Shown: one piece after another, positions 46,387-55,390 of the stretch
Layout: every line of letters starts with the position of its first letter
How positions within the stretch are numbered: position 1 is the first letter of the stretch
Origin: Nocardioides renjunii
GTDB lineage: Bacteria > Actinomycetota > Actinomycetes > Propionibacteriales > Nocardioidaceae
Assembly (NCBI RefSeq): GCF_034661175.1
Contig: NZ_CP141058.1
Location: forward strand, 3,968,001-4,032,000
Direction: 5' to 3'
DNA: 64,000 nucleotides
Notes under the pieces: generated by a model
Told to the model about the DNA's origin: nothing
The model's input: the letters and a program-made list of their open reading frames with translations, nothing else
Database searches by the model: none
Position numbers and translations under genes: made by a program

Positions 46387-46407
46387 CTTGAGCCGATGTC
46401 ACTCAAC
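46387..46407. promoter_or_regulatory. HAIR operator (HspR-binding inverted repeat)
   Basis: CTTGAGC-(7 nt)-ACTCAAC, matching 12 of 14 arm positions of the actinobacterial HAIR consensus CTTGAGT-N7-ACTCAAG. It is located upstream of dnaK, whose operon encodes the cognate HspR. Confidence 0.88.
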
Positions 46408-46620
46408 TCTGTTCATGGGTTGCAACGCATGGCGGGCCGAGATGTTCCCGGATCCGGCGAGAACTTCGGCGCGCAGTGCGGCCGGCCCGGGGGCACTCCG
46501 TGGGTGAGTCCTCCACCGCTCGGCCCCCGTGCCTACACCCCGGACGTGCGGAGTCCCCCCGGGCGGGGGCGTCGAACGTACGACCGCACCCGGCCGACGG
46601 CGGACCCCTCGAGGGGTGTT

Positions 46621-46656
46621 CGAACTTCTGGGGGTGTGTACGCCCCCAGAAGTTCG
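46621..46656. repeat. Perfect 14-bp hairpin upstream of dnaK
   Basis: Arms CGAACTTCTGGGGG (46621-46634) and CCCCCAGAAGTTCG (46643-46656) around an 8-nt loop. It is adjacent to a second hairpin. It may terminate the GNAT gene (minus strand) or be a mobile palindrome. Confidence 0.75.
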
Positions 46657-46682
46657 GGTTTCCCCGCATAGGCGGGGAAACC
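46657..46682. repeat. Perfect 11-bp hairpin adjoining the previous one
   Basis: Arms GGTTTCCCCGC and GCGGGGAAACC around ATAG. It resembles the stem of type I-E CRISPR repeats, but only one unit is present and there are no spacers. It lies 32 nt after the stop of the GNAT gene on the minus strand, a possible terminator. Confidence 0.75.
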
Positions 46683-46714
46683 GCACGAGGACGAGGACGA
46701 CGGAGGAGACCCGC

Positions 46715-47515
46715 TCAGCGCTCCCAGACGTACGGCGTCGTGGTCGTCACCGCACGCAGCCCGGAGCGCTCCAGGATCGGGCGGGACATGTCCGTGCAGT
46801 CGGAGTGGATGAGCCGGATGCCACGGGCGACCGCGGAGCGGGCGCGGGCGGCGACGAGGGCGCGGTAGATCCCGCGGCCGCGGAACTCCGGCAGGGTCGA
46901 GCCGCCCCAGACACCGGCGAAGTCGGTGCCGGGCACCGGCGTGAGCCGCCCGCCCGAGACGATCCGGCCGCCCACCTCGGCGACCCAGAACTCCGAGTCG
47001 CCGCCCTCCAGCTCGGCCAGCGAGGAGGCCAGGGAGGGCCCGCGCCCGGTGCCGAACACCGACTCCTGCGCGGCGAGCATGCGGGTGAGGTCGTCGACGG
47101 CGCCCGGACCCGGCTCGATCCGGCGTACGACGACCGGGCCCTCGGGCGTGTCGGCGAGGGGGACGTCGACGGCGAGCAGCGACGCCTCCCCGATCATCAC
47201 CGTCTCGGCCGGCTCGGCGACCAGGCCGTGGGCGACGAGGCGCTCGCCGAGGTCGGCGGGCAGGTCGTGCCCGCGCGACTTCCACTCGAACGAGTCGACG
47301 TCGGTGTCGTCGCGGTAGTGGGCGACGGTGCGCTCGACCAGGGCGTCGAGGTCCGCACCGTCGAGACCGCCGAGGTCGCGGTAGGAGACGAAGCCGCCGT
47401 GGTCGAAGACCCCCCAATGGAGCGGGCCCTCCCGCTGGACGTCGATCGCGCGGTTCATCTCGGCGTCGGTGCGGAGCTGCTCGTCGTAGGCCGCGAGGAG
47501 GTCGGTGGTCGTCAT
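46715..47515 (-). CDS. GNAT-family N-acetyltransferase
   Basis: Protein of 266 residues. The C-terminal half has the GNAT core: FWVAEVGGRIVSGGRLTPVPG, TLPEFRGRGIYRALVAARARSA with the acetyl-CoA loop RGRGIY, and IHSDCTDMSRPILERSGLRAV. The N-terminal half (DEQLRTDAEMN, GPLHWGVFDHGGFVSYRDL) may be a divergent second GNAT lobe, as in several tandem GNAT proteins. The ATG at 47515 is 86 nt from the divergent SGNH gene. Substrate unknown. Confidence 0.9.
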   Translation of the reverse strand: MTTTDLLAAYDEQLRTDAEMNRAIDVQREGPLHWGVFDHGGFVSYRDLGGLDGADLDALVERTVAHYRDDTDVDSFEWKSRGHDLPADLGERLVAHGLVAEPAETVMIGEASLLAVDVPLADTPEGPVVVRRIEPGPGAVDDLTRMLAAQESVFGTGRGPSLASSLAELEGGDSEFWVAEVGGRIVSGGRLTPVPGTDFAGVWGGSTLPEFRGRGIYRALVAARARSAVARGIRLIHSDCTDMSRPILERSGLRAVTTTTPYVWER

Positions 47516-47600
47516 GGGCCGAACCCTAGGCGTGCGGGCTCCGGGAAATCTCAGGGATATTTCCCTGCACAGGACGGCCGGGAGGCCGCACACTTCTCGT

Positions 47601-48311
47601 GTGCTCCATCGGGGGAACCTGCGCCGGGTCGTCGGCGCCTCGGCCGTCGTCGTGCTGCTCGCTGCCCTGCTGGCGTTCTGGGTCGCCGACCGCGCGGGCG
47701 CCGGCCCGGCCCGCTGCCAGCAGCACCGGATCGACTCGCGCGAGCGCGCGACCCTGGTCACCGGCGAGGGCACGCGCACGCTGGTGATCGGCGACTCGTG
47801 GTCCGTCGGGCTCGGCCAGGCCGACCTCGGACGCTCCTGGGCCGCCCAGCTGCCCGGCGAGGTCCACGTCGCCGGCTTCTCCGGCTCCGGCTACAGCGCC
47901 GGCGCCAGCGGGTGCGGCCGCGTCTCCTTCCACGACCGCGCGACGACCGCGCTCGCCACCCGGCCACAGCTGGTCGTCCTCCAGGGCGGGCTCAACGACC
48001 ACGACCAGCCGTCCGCCGCGATCACCCGGGGCTTCGCCGACCTCATGGCCGACCTCGCCGGTCACCACGTCGTCGTCGTGGGTCCCGCCGACGCTCCCTC
48101 GCGCTCGCACGCCGTCGGCCGCGTCGACGCCCTGCTCGCCTCGCTGGCCGACGACCACGAGGTGCCGTACGTCGCCACGACCGACCTCGACCTGGCCTAC
48201 CTCGGCGACCGGCTGCACCTCACCGAGGGCGGGCACCGCGAGTACGGCCTCGCCGTGGCGGAGCGGATCGCGGCCCTCGAGCCGGCCCGGCCGGCGCTGG
48301 ACCTCCGCTGA
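47601..48311 (+). CDS. Membrane-anchored or secreted SGNH/GDSL hydrolase
   Basis: Protein of 236 residues. An N-terminal hydrophobic helix (11-28) acts as a signal anchor. Block I is LVIGDSWSVG with the nucleophile Ser66 in place of GDSL's Ser; an oxyanion Gly and Asn are seen in GGLND; the C-terminal Asp-His are in YLGDRLHLTEGGHREYG. Such esterases act on acyl groups of cell-wall or surface polymers. GTG start at 47601. It converges on the M3 peptidase with a 7-nt gap. Confidence 0.85.
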   Translation: MLHRGNLRRVVGASAVVVLLAALLAFWVADRAGAGPARCQQHRIDSRERATLVTGEGTRTLVIGDSWSVGLGQADLGRSWAAQLPGEVHVAGFSGSGYSAGASGCGRVSFHDRATTALATRPQLVVLQGGLNDHDQPSAAITRGFADLMADLAGHHVVVVGPADAPSRSHAVGRVDALLASLADDHEVPYVATTDLDLAYLGDRLHLTEGGHREYGLAVAERIAALEPARPALDLR

Positions 48312-48318
48312 CGCGGCG

Positions 48319-50295
48319 TCACTCCGCCAGCCAGGCAGCCCAGCTGTCGAAGGAGTAGGGCCGGCCCAGGAAGTCGGCGACCAGGTCGGCGGCGTCCTTG
48401 CGCCCGCCCATCGCCAGCACCCTGTCGCGGTAGGCGGTGGCCACGTCGGCGGCGAACAGGTCGTCGGCGTCGAAGGCGGAGAACAGGTCCTTGGCGATGA
48501 CCAGCGACCACATGTAGGTGTAGTAGCCCGAGGAGTAGCCGTCGAGGTGGCCGAAGGCGCAGTGCATGTGCGCGCCCTCGAGCGGCGGGAAGGCGGAGTA
48601 GCGGCGCTGCAGCTCGTCGCCGTAGGCCGTGAGGTCGTCGTGCTGACGGGCGTGGAACCAGTAGGACCGGGCGGCGTAGGCCATCTGCTGGGCGGCGTAG
48701 AGGCCCTTGCCGAAGTGGTCCGCCCGGCGCATCGCGGCGACGAGGTCGGCGGGGATCGTCTCGCCGTCGGCGTTGCGGGCGAAGGTGGCGAGCACGTCGG
48801 TGTCCCAGGCCCACTCCTCGAGCATCTGGCTCGGCGCCTCGACGAAGTCCCACTCGGTGGCGACACCGGAGAAGCGGATCCACTCCCCCTGGCCGCCGAG
48901 CACGTGGTGGACGAGGTGCCCGAACTCGTGGAAGAGGGTCACCACCTCGTCGTGCTCCATCAGCCCGCGGGCGAAGTTGCAGACCAGGACGCCCTCGGGG
49001 AGCTGGCGTCCCGCGACGCCCCTCACCAGGTCGAACTGAGCGGCGTGCTTGAACTTGCCCTCGCGCGGGTGCAGGTCGAGGTGGATGCGGCCGATCCTCC
49101 GGCCGTCGAGCCCGACGTCGTAGGTCGCGACGTCGTCGTGCCACGTGCCGGCCTCGGCTCGGTCGACCGGCGTCCACTCGAGGCCGAACAGCCGGCCGGT
49201 GACGTCGAGGAGGCCCTGGCGGACCTGCTCGAAGGGGAAGTAGGTGCGCACGACCTGGCCGTCGACGTCGTACTGCTCGCGGCGGACGAGCTCGGAGTAG
49301 TAGCGCGAGTCGTAGGTCGTCACGGTGTCGGCGGTCGGGTCGTCGAGTCGCTTGCGCTCGAGGAGCACCGCGACCTCCTGGCCGGCGCGCTCGGCCGCTG
49401 CGTCGCCGATGCGGTCGATGAAGTCGGCGACGGCCCGGCCGCTGCCGATCATCTTGACCTCGGTGTCGTAGTCGGGCCAGGAGTCGTAGCCGAGCAGCGC
49501 GGCGGTCTCACGGCGGACGGCGAAGATGTCCTGGAGGACCTGGTCGTTGGCCGGCCAGGCGACGTTGTTCTGGGCCAGCGCGAGCTCGCGGCGGGCCTCG
49601 CCGTCGGCGCCGAAGGTCATGAACGGCACCAGGTCCGGATAGTCGGTGGTGATCGTGACGAGGCCGTCCTCGTCGGCCGGGTGGGCCGCGCGGTAGTCGT
49701 CGGGCAGCCCGGCCAGCCGCTCGGGCGCGACCCGGACGGAGCGCACGTCGTCGCGGATGTGGCGCCCGAAGTCCTGTGAGAGCCGCACGCCCTGCTCGCT
49801 GAGCTCGCGCAGCCGCTCGCGCGTCGCCTCGTCGCGGTCGACGCCGGTGCGGCGGAAGTCGCGCAGCGTCTGCTCCAGCACGCGGCGGGCGTCGGCATCG
49901 AGCTCCGCGAGGTCGGAGGAGGCGGAGAGGCCGTCGAGGACGGCGAAGAGGTCGCGGTCCTGGCCGAGCTCGGTGACGTACTTCTGGACGTCCTGGCTCA
50001 GCTCGTCGGCCCGGTCACGCACCGCCGCGTCGGGGTGCACCTCCGACCAGAGCGACACCGCCTCGGCGTTGGCGAGGGCGGTCTCGGCCCGGTTCCACGC
50101 CGCGAGCACCTCGGCGGCGCGGGCGGGGCCGGTCTTCACCAGGTCGACCTGGCGCCTGGCCTCGGCGAGCTGCTCCTCGCAGCGCCCGGCGACCCACCCG
50201 AGCCAGTCGCCGGTGCCGGGGAGCGCGACCGGCTCGGTAGCCGGCGGGGGGCCGGGGCTGGCGGAGGTGGGCTGCGTGTCGGTGTCGTGGGCCAC
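48319..50295 (-). CDS. M3-family zinc metallopeptidase (thimet oligopeptidase-like)
   Basis: Cytoplasmic oligopeptidase of 658 residues. The zinc site HEFGH (456-460, in TLFHEFGHLVHHVL) and a downstream Glu in DFVEAPSQMLEEW complete the M3 ligand set; YFPFEQVRQGLLDVT and DLHPREGKFKHAA are typical M3 blocks. Closest in type to actinobacterial peptidyl-dipeptidase Dcp/thimet-like enzymes that trim short peptides. The GTG at 50295 is used; another GTG lies 6 nt upstream. It is divergent from the MFS gene (82 nt). Confidence 0.92.
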   Translation of the reverse strand: MAHDTDTQPTSASPGPPPATEPVALPGTGDWLGWVAGRCEEQLAEARRQVDLVKTGPARAAEVLAAWNRAETALANAEAVSLWSEVHPDAAVRDRADELSQDVQKYVTELGQDRDLFAVLDGLSASSDLAELDADARRVLEQTLRDFRRTGVDRDEATRERLRELSEQGVRLSQDFGRHIRDDVRSVRVAPERLAGLPDDYRAAHPADEDGLVTITTDYPDLVPFMTFGADGEARRELALAQNNVAWPANDQVLQDIFAVRRETAALLGYDSWPDYDTEVKMIGSGRAVADFIDRIGDAAAERAGQEVAVLLERKRLDDPTADTVTTYDSRYYSELVRREQYDVDGQVVRTYFPFEQVRQGLLDVTGRLFGLEWTPVDRAEAGTWHDDVATYDVGLDGRRIGRIHLDLHPREGKFKHAAQFDLVRGVAGRQLPEGVLVCNFARGLMEHDEVVTLFHEFGHLVHHVLGGQGEWIRFSGVATEWDFVEAPSQMLEEWAWDTDVLATFARNADGETIPADLVAAMRRADHFGKGLYAAQQMAYAARSYWFHARQHDDLTAYGDELQRRYSAFPPLEGAHMHCAFGHLDGYSSGYYTYMWSLVIAKDLFSAFDADDLFAADVATAYRDRVLAMGGRKDAADLVADFLGRPYSFDSWAAWLAE

Positions 50296-50377
50296 GCCCA
50301 CGGAGCCTACGGGCGCGGCGCGGGACGTACCACCGGGTGGGGCGGAGCCTGGGGACGGCGCCCCGTAGCGTGTCGGG

Positions 50378-51592
50378 GTGAGCAGCCCGGGGGACGCAGC
50401 GTTCCGCTTCCGCGACATCTGGGTGGTCGCGTACGGCCCCTCGATCGTCTCCGCCATCGGGCACGGCGCCATGCTGCCGGTGCTCGCGGTCCGGGCCCGC
50501 GACCTCGGCGCCGACGTCAGCACGGCGGCCGCGATCGTGGCCATGACGGGCGTCGGGATGCTCCTGGCCAGCCTGCCGGCCGGGGCGCTCGTGGCCCGGA
50601 TCGGCGAGCGGCGCGCGCTGGTCGGGGCCGGGCTCGTGGACGCGGTGGCGATGGCGGGGATCGCGCTCACCGACTCGGTCCTCGGCCTCGCGGTCGGCGT
50701 CCTGCTGAGCGGCGTGTGCTGGACGCTGTTCCTCATCGCGCGCCAGGGCTTCATGATCGACGTCGTCCCGACCACCCACCGGGCCCGCGCGATGTCGCTG
50801 CTGGGCGGGTCCTACCGCGTCGGCGTGCTGATCGGGCCGCTGATCGGCGCCGGACTGATCCGGGTCAGCGACCTCACCAGCGTCTTCTGGCTCGGTGCCG
50901 CCATGTCCGTGACGGCGTCCTGCCTCGCCGCCACGATGCCCGACCTCGGGGAGGAGAAGCGCGCCGCGGCCCGCGCGAGCGGCCACCTCGGCGTGTGGAC
51001 GGTCATCGCCGCGCACCGCCGCGTGCTGGCGACCGTCGGCACCGCGGTGGTCATCCTCGGCACGAGCCGCTCGCTCCGGCTCAGCCTCCTCCCCCTGTGG
51101 GCCGACCACCTCGGGCTGTCCGCCTCCACGATCTCGCTGATCTTCGCCGGGGCCGCCGCGATCGACGTCGCCTTCATCTGGCCCGGCGGGTGGCTGATGG
51201 ACACCCGCGGGCGGATGGTCGTGGCCGTGCCGGTCGTGCTGTCCATGGGCATCGCGTGCCTGCTGCTGCCGCTCGCGACCGACGCGGTCTCCGTGGCGCT
51301 GGTGATGGCGCTGATCGCGTGCGGCAACGGGCTGGGCTCCGGCATCGTGATGACGCTCGGCGCGGACTCCGCGCCGGACGCGGGCCGCTCCCAGTTCCTC
51401 GGCGCGTGGCGCCTGTGCGGCGACATCGGCAACACCGGCGGGCCGCTGCTCGTCAGCGCGGTGGCCGCGGTGGCGCCCCTGGCGACCGCCTGCCTCGTGG
51501 TCGGCGTGCTCGGGATCGTCGGTGCCGGCTGGGTCGGCTACTGGACCCGCCGGGTGGACCTGGCGAGGACCGCCGAGCTCACCCGACGGTGA
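50378..51592 (+). CDS. MFS transporter
   Basis: Major facilitator with 404 residues and about 12 hydrophobic helices. The loop-2/3 motif lies in ALVARIGERRALVGAG (about 68-83), and the repeat-half counterpart in GGWLMDTRGRMVVAVP. The central loop (about 190-210) is short and charged. Likely drug or metabolite efflux; substrate unknown. GTG start at 50378. Its 3' end overlaps the convergent Ig-like protein gene by 14 nt. Confidence 0.88.
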   Translation: MSSPGDAAFRFRDIWVVAYGPSIVSAIGHGAMLPVLAVRARDLGADVSTAAAIVAMTGVGMLLASLPAGALVARIGERRALVGAGLVDAVAMAGIALTDSVLGLAVGVLLSGVCWTLFLIARQGFMIDVVPTTHRARAMSLLGGSYRVGVLIGPLIGAGLIRVSDLTSVFWLGAAMSVTASCLAATMPDLGEEKRAAARASGHLGVWTVIAAHRRVLATVGTAVVILGTSRSLRLSLLPLWADHLGLSASTISLIFAGAAAIDVAFIWPGGWLMDTRGRMVVAVPVVLSMGIACLLLPLATDAVSVALVMALIACGNGLGSGIVMTLGADSAPDAGRSQFLGAWRLCGDIGNTGGPLLVSAVAAVAPLATACLVVGVLGIVGAGWVGYWTRRVDLARTAELTRR

Positions 51593-52109
51593 CGGTGACC
51601 TCGTTGGACACCACGTCGGAGTCGGTGTCGACCACCCGGAACTTGTTGGGCCCGACCCGGCTCGTCTGGACGTACGTCGCGAAGGTGCCGCCGCTGACCG
51701 ACATCGTCACCGGGAAGTCCGACCACGTGCCGCTCTCCATGCGCTGCACCTGCAGGATCGCGCCCTCGCCGGCCTGGTAGGTGCCGGTCAGGTCGATCTG
51801 CTGCATCGGGCTGACCGACTGCTGCGCCGCGGTGAGGGAGATGGCCTCGGCCGGCGCCTCCGACGTCGTCTCGGTGCTCGGGCTGGGCTCGGTGCCCTCG
51901 GGGGCGGGCTCGCTGCTGGTGGTGTCGCTGGGCTGCGGGAGGTTGAACGTCGACGGCGTCGACGTGTCGTCGCTCGCGCTGGAGGTCTCGCCGATGCCGG
52001 TGGCCTTAACGCCGACCATGACGGCGAGCCCTCCGAGCAGCCCGATCGCCACGGCGACCGCGACCAGGGCGACCAGCCCGGTCAGGACGGGGCGGTTCTC
52101 GGTGTCCAT
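51579..52109 (-). CDS. Membrane-anchored protein with Ser/Thr/Pro linker and Ig-like domain
   Basis: Protein of 176 residues: a single membrane helix (about 10-34), an extracellular Ser/Thr/Pro/Glu-rich linker (40-92), and a small beta domain (SVSPMQQIDLTGTYQAGEGAILQVQRM ... VVSNEVTVTVG) of the Ig or SH3-like kind. Probably a surface protein of unknown ligand. The ATG at 52109 directly precedes the anchor; frames upstream are not protein-like. Confidence 0.8.
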   Translation of the reverse strand: MDTENRPVLTGLVALVAVAVAIGLLGGLAVMVGVKATGIGETSSASDDTSTPSTFNLPQPSDTTSSEPAPEGTEPSPSTETTSEAPAEAISLTAAQQSVSPMQQIDLTGTYQAGEGAILQVQRMESGTWSDFPVTMSVSGGTFATYVQTSRVGPNKFRVVDTDSDVVSNEVTVTVG

Positions 52110-52236
52110 GGAGACCTCTCGGCAGGGTGGGGCAGTGACGCCATTGTCCGGGACGGCCGGTTGCATGGCCAACCGGCGCGCGTCCGGGCACCGCTCCGCC
52201 GGGCTCCCGTCACGGCGGAGTTGGCAGGATGGGGCC

Positions 52237-53040
52237 ATGCAGTCACCGTTGCGGCACGGCAAGGCAGCCATCGGCACCACGATCGCCGGGGGCGCCCTCG
52301 CCGCACTCTCCCAGGCGCCCGAGCGCGCCACCCGGCTGCTGCGGCACCGCTACCCGACGGTCGCGGTCACCGGGATGACCGGCGTGGGCAAGACCCGGCT
52401 GGCCGACCGCCTCTCGCGACGCGCGAGCGCCCAGTCCGCGGACCAGGGCCCGGACGTCGGCTCCGCGGTGATGGAGCGGCGTACGCGGCGCAACGCCAGG
52501 CTGCGCGGCTACCGCTTCCGCGTGGTGCCGGGCGAGAACGCCGCCACCCGCCTCGGCGCCCTCGACGAGGTGTTCCACGACGAGCCGGTCGACGGCGTGC
52601 TGCACGTCGTCGCCAACGGCTATGCGACCCCGCGACGCCCCGCGGGCACGAGCGGCGCGGCGCTCGCCTCACGGGAGGACCAGCTCGCCGCCGAGCTCGA
52701 GGACTGGGCGATCACCGCCCACCGCATCGCCAGCATGGCCGTACGCCGCGACCGCCCCACGTGGCTGGTCATCGCGGTGACGAAGGCCGACCTCTTCGCC
52801 GACGACGTCGACGCCGCCGTCGACTACTACTCCCCCGGCAGCGGCTCGCCGTTCGGCGACCGCCTCGACGAGCTGCGCGCCCTGGCCGGCGGCGCCAAGC
52901 TCTCGATCGACGTGCTCCCGGTGTGCGCCCAGGGTGCCGGCAGGAAGCCCGTCGAGCCGACGTCGCTGTCGGACAAGGCGTGCACCGACCTGCTGGGCCG
53001 GCTCGAGCTGCGGATGGCGCAGCTGTCCGGCCACGTCTGA
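52237..53040 (+). CDS. P-loop GTPase-like protein
   Basis: Protein of 267 residues. Walker A GMTGVGKT (46-53) lies after a strand TVAVT; the nucleotide-specificity-type motif is VTKADLF (about 176-182, TKxD form); LHVVANGY may follow switch II. A hydrophobic stretch at 10-26 is preceded by a basic start. The domain order fits a small GTPase of the YfjP/Era-like kind, but a clear DxxG is not visible, so GTP specificity is tentative. The next two genes encode a T7SS-like pair; operon membership is uncertain (109-nt gap). Confidence 0.75.
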   Translation: MQSPLRHGKAAIGTTIAGGALAALSQAPERATRLLRHRYPTVAVTGMTGVGKTRLADRLSRRASAQSADQGPDVGSAVMERRTRRNARLRGYRFRVVPGENAATRLGALDEVFHDEPVDGVLHVVANGYATPRRPAGTSGAALASREDQLAAELEDWAITAHRIASMAVRRDRPTWLVIAVTKADLFADDVDAAVDYYSPGSGSPFGDRLDELRALAGGAKLSIDVLPVCAQGAGRKPVEPTSLSDKACTDLLGRLELRMAQLSGHV

Positions 53041-53149
53041 GGCCGCCCCACCCGGTCGGCGCGGCGCGGTCCAGACCGGGTGCACGCGGGTCGTTCACAG
53101 TTTCACGACTTCGGGTTTCGACGCCGTTCATCGGGGCAGAAGGGTCGCC

Positions 53150-53449
53150 ATGAGGCCGATTGCTGTCAACCAGCGGGCGCTGCGGGGCGCCAAGGAGGAG
53201 CTCGACTCCGCTCGTGAGGAGCTGCGGGCCGCGCTCGGCGAGATCGACCACCCCGCCGACGACTTCCCCTGGCGCGACCTCATGGTCGAGGGGGTGCGCA
53301 GCCTGGTCCAGGACGCCGAGCAGGTCGCCACGAGGTGCCGCAACATCGCGAGTGCCATCGACGAGTCGATCATCGACTTCGACGAGCTCGACATCATGGT
53401 CGGCGAGGCCGCCGCGGTGGCCATCAAGCTGGACCAGGTGAAGCCATGA
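53150..53449 (+). CDS. Small helical WXG100-like protein
   Basis: Protein of 99 residues, almost entirely helical with two long helices separated near DFPWRD (residues 38-43); the size and the central turn resemble WXG100/ESAT-6-type proteins, although the exact WXG is replaced by FPW. The ATG overlaps nothing upstream, and its stop overlaps the next gene (ATGA), so they are co-translated. Probably a type VII-like secreted or partner protein; inference. Confidence 0.7.
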   Translation: MRPIAVNQRALRGAKEELDSAREELRAALGEIDHPADDFPWRDLMVEGVRSLVQDAEQVATRCRNIASAIDESIIDFDELDIMVGEAAAVAIKLDQVKP

Positions 53450-54468
53450 CCAAGGTCGTCGCCGACAGGGCCGAGGCCCAGCAGGACGGGCTGACGTTCG
53501 GCAACCCCATCGGCTGCCACTACCACTGGCTCGAGCCCGACAGGATCGACGGCTACGGCGACTCCGTGCGCCGCCTGGCCGGCAAGGTCGAGCTCGCCGT
53601 CGACGGCTTCGAGCGCACCGCCCACCTCTCCGAGGAGGTGTTCGCGGGCGAGGCCGCCGACACCCTGCGCGACCGTGCCGCTCGCCGCCACGAGGAGTCG
53701 GCGGCGGTCCGTGACAACCTGCGCGGCCTCGGCCGTGCCATCAACGCCTACTCCGACGCCCTGCGCCGCTACCGCGAGGGGCTCGAGCAGCTCCGCGCCT
53801 ACGCCGTCTCCGCGGGCCTCGAGATCCGCGACCAGCGCATCTGGCCACCCGTCGAGACCATCGCCGGCGACACTCCCCAGAAGGAGGTCGACGCCTGGGA
53901 GCGGGACTGGAAGGCCTACCAGGCGTGCTTCGAGGCCAAGGTCGAGCTCCGCGACGCCCGCCGCGCCGCCACCCGCGACCTGGCCCGGGCGCTCGCTGAG
54001 CACGCCGGCGTCCACCCCGACAAGGACAAGGCCAAGCTGGTCGCACGCAACCCCCACCAGGTGCGGTTCGGCGAGCTCCGGCGCGAGGCCGCCGAGGAGG
54101 CGATGGAGGCCGTCCAGGCCAACGACGCGGCGGACGCCGCCCGGCACACGGTCGAGGCGCTCAAGCGTCGCGAGCAGGCGGCGTTGGGTGACCTCGAGGA
54201 GATGGTGATCGCCGAGCGGCCGCCCGAGGAGATCCAGGCTCAGGCCGCGAAGGTCCAGGCGCTCCACCGCGAGCTCACCGAGGCACGGGTCGAGGCCCGC
54301 GACGCGGAGGCTGTCGCCGAGCGCGAGGTGGCCCAGGCGGACCGGGCCGCCCGCAACCTCGAGGCGGCCGAGGAGGGCCGCACGCGCGTCGTCGGGGAGC
54401 GCGCCGACCTGCCGCAGGGGCCGCGGACCGCAGCCCAGCCCGCCGACCTCAAGGACCGCCTGGGCTGA
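53446..54468 (+). CDS. Coiled-coil protein with T7SS-type N-terminal domain
   Basis: Protein of 340 residues. Residues ~35-150 (YGDSVRRLAGKVELAVDGFERT...FAGEAADTLRDRAARRHEE...AYSDALRRYREGLEQLRAYA) form the long helical hairpin typical of the N-terminal delivery part of actinobacterial T7SS toxins. The rest is coiled coil (about 200-310: LKRREQAALGDLEEMVIAERPPEE...). No toxin domain is seen, so it may be a helper or a truncated carrier. It is coupled to the WXG-like gene by ATGA and converges on the next gene with a 19-nt gap. Confidence 0.75.
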   Translation: MTKVVADRAEAQQDGLTFGNPIGCHYHWLEPDRIDGYGDSVRRLAGKVELAVDGFERTAHLSEEVFAGEAADTLRDRAARRHEESAAVRDNLRGLGRAINAYSDALRRYREGLEQLRAYAVSAGLEIRDQRIWPPVETIAGDTPQKEVDAWERDWKAYQACFEAKVELRDARRAATRDLARALAEHAGVHPDKDKAKLVARNPHQVRFGELRREAAEEAMEAVQANDAADAARHTVEALKRREQAALGDLEEMVIAERPPEEIQAQAAKVQALHRELTEARVEARDAEAVAEREVAQADRAARNLEAAEEGRTRVVGERADLPQGPRTAAQPADLKDRLG

Positions 54469-54487
54469 GCCGGGCACGCCCCCCGCG

Positions 54488-55390
54488 TCAGGCGGTCTCG
54501 CGGACCTCGACGACCTCGTGCCGCGGGATCGCGTTCTCGCCCCGGGCCGAGCAGGTGAGCAGGTGCGGCTCCTCACCGAGCACCCGGCGTACGACGACCT
54601 TCCGCACCCCGTGCCCGACGGCGTCGAGCCTGGTCGTCGTCAGGTCGCCGTCGGCGCGGGCGCCGAGGACACGGACGTCGTCGAGGCCGACCAGCCCGAG
54701 CGAGCGGCGCAGCGCGACGTCGGCGGCCTGCACGGCCATCGGCAGGTCGGAGCGCCCGCGGAGGTGGTCGAGCAGGAGCTCGCCGGACGCGGTCGCTGCC
54801 GCGACGGCGGGTCCGGTGTCGGCGTCCAGGCCGCCGTAGTAGAGGCCCCGCGGCAGCACGACGACGTTGCCGGCGAACCGGTCGCCTCCCACGTGCGAGG
54901 ACTCCCAGACCTGGTCGGCGTGCGGGCCGTCGGCCAGTGCCCGCGCGAGGGGGCGGCCGAGCTCGGCGCAGCAGGCGTCGTGGCGGCCGTGGGTGCACAC
55001 CGCGAGCACCGGCGCAGCCTGGGGCTCGAGACCCGGCGAGCGGCCGGCACCGAGCGCGGCCAGGTCGAGGTCGGCGACGTCGTCGACCCGGTCGAGCGCC
55101 GCCGTCTCCAGCCAGGAGCCCGCTCCGGCTGAGCGGGCGGCGAAGACGCGGGTGGTCCCGCCGTCCTGCTGCCGGCCGGGGCGACGGACGAGCAGGACCC
55201 GCACCCGGTGGCGGCGCGCCTGGTCCCGCAGGTGGGCTCCGACACCCTCGGGCAGGCGGGCGTCGCGGAGGGCGTCGCTGCCCCACGGGCCGCCGCGCTC
55301 CACCAGGAGCCAGCTCCGCACCGTCGAGGCGGTGCCGGCCAGCTCGTCGCCGCGGGCGCGACTGGCGACCGCACAGCGGAACGCGGTCAC
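54488..55390 (-). CDS. Sucrase/ferredoxin-like family protein (copy 2)
   Basis: Protein of 300 residues of the Suc_Fer-like family, whose C-terminal part is a thioredoxin-like ferredoxin fold. Motifs: WLLVERGGPWGSDAL near the N-terminus, VCTHGRHDACCAELGRPLA with Cys residues that could hold a [2Fe-2S] cluster, and SSHVGGDRFAGNVVVLPRGLYYGG. A second, independent copy lies at 56904. The GTG at 55390 overlaps the JmjC gene stop (GTGA). It may supply electrons or bind iron for the neighbouring oxygenase; inference. Confidence 0.82.
   Translation of the reverse strand: MTAFRCAVASRARGDELAGTASTVRSWLLVERGGPWGSDALRDARLPEGVGAHLRDQARRHRVRVLLVRRPGRQQDGGTTRVFAARSAGAGSWLETAALDRVDDVADLDLAALGAGRSPGLEPQAAPVLAVCTHGRHDACCAELGRPLARALADGPHADQVWESSHVGGDRFAGNVVVLPRGLYYGGLDADTGPAVAAATASGELLLDHLRGRSDLPMAVQAADVALRRSLGLVGLDDVRVLGARADGDLTTTRLDAVGHGVRKVVVRRVLGEEPHLLTCSARGENAIPRHEVVEVRETA

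Noticed and set aside
46657-46682. CRISPR repeat
   Set aside because: The stem resembles a type I-E repeat, but there is a single unit, no spacers and no cas genes.
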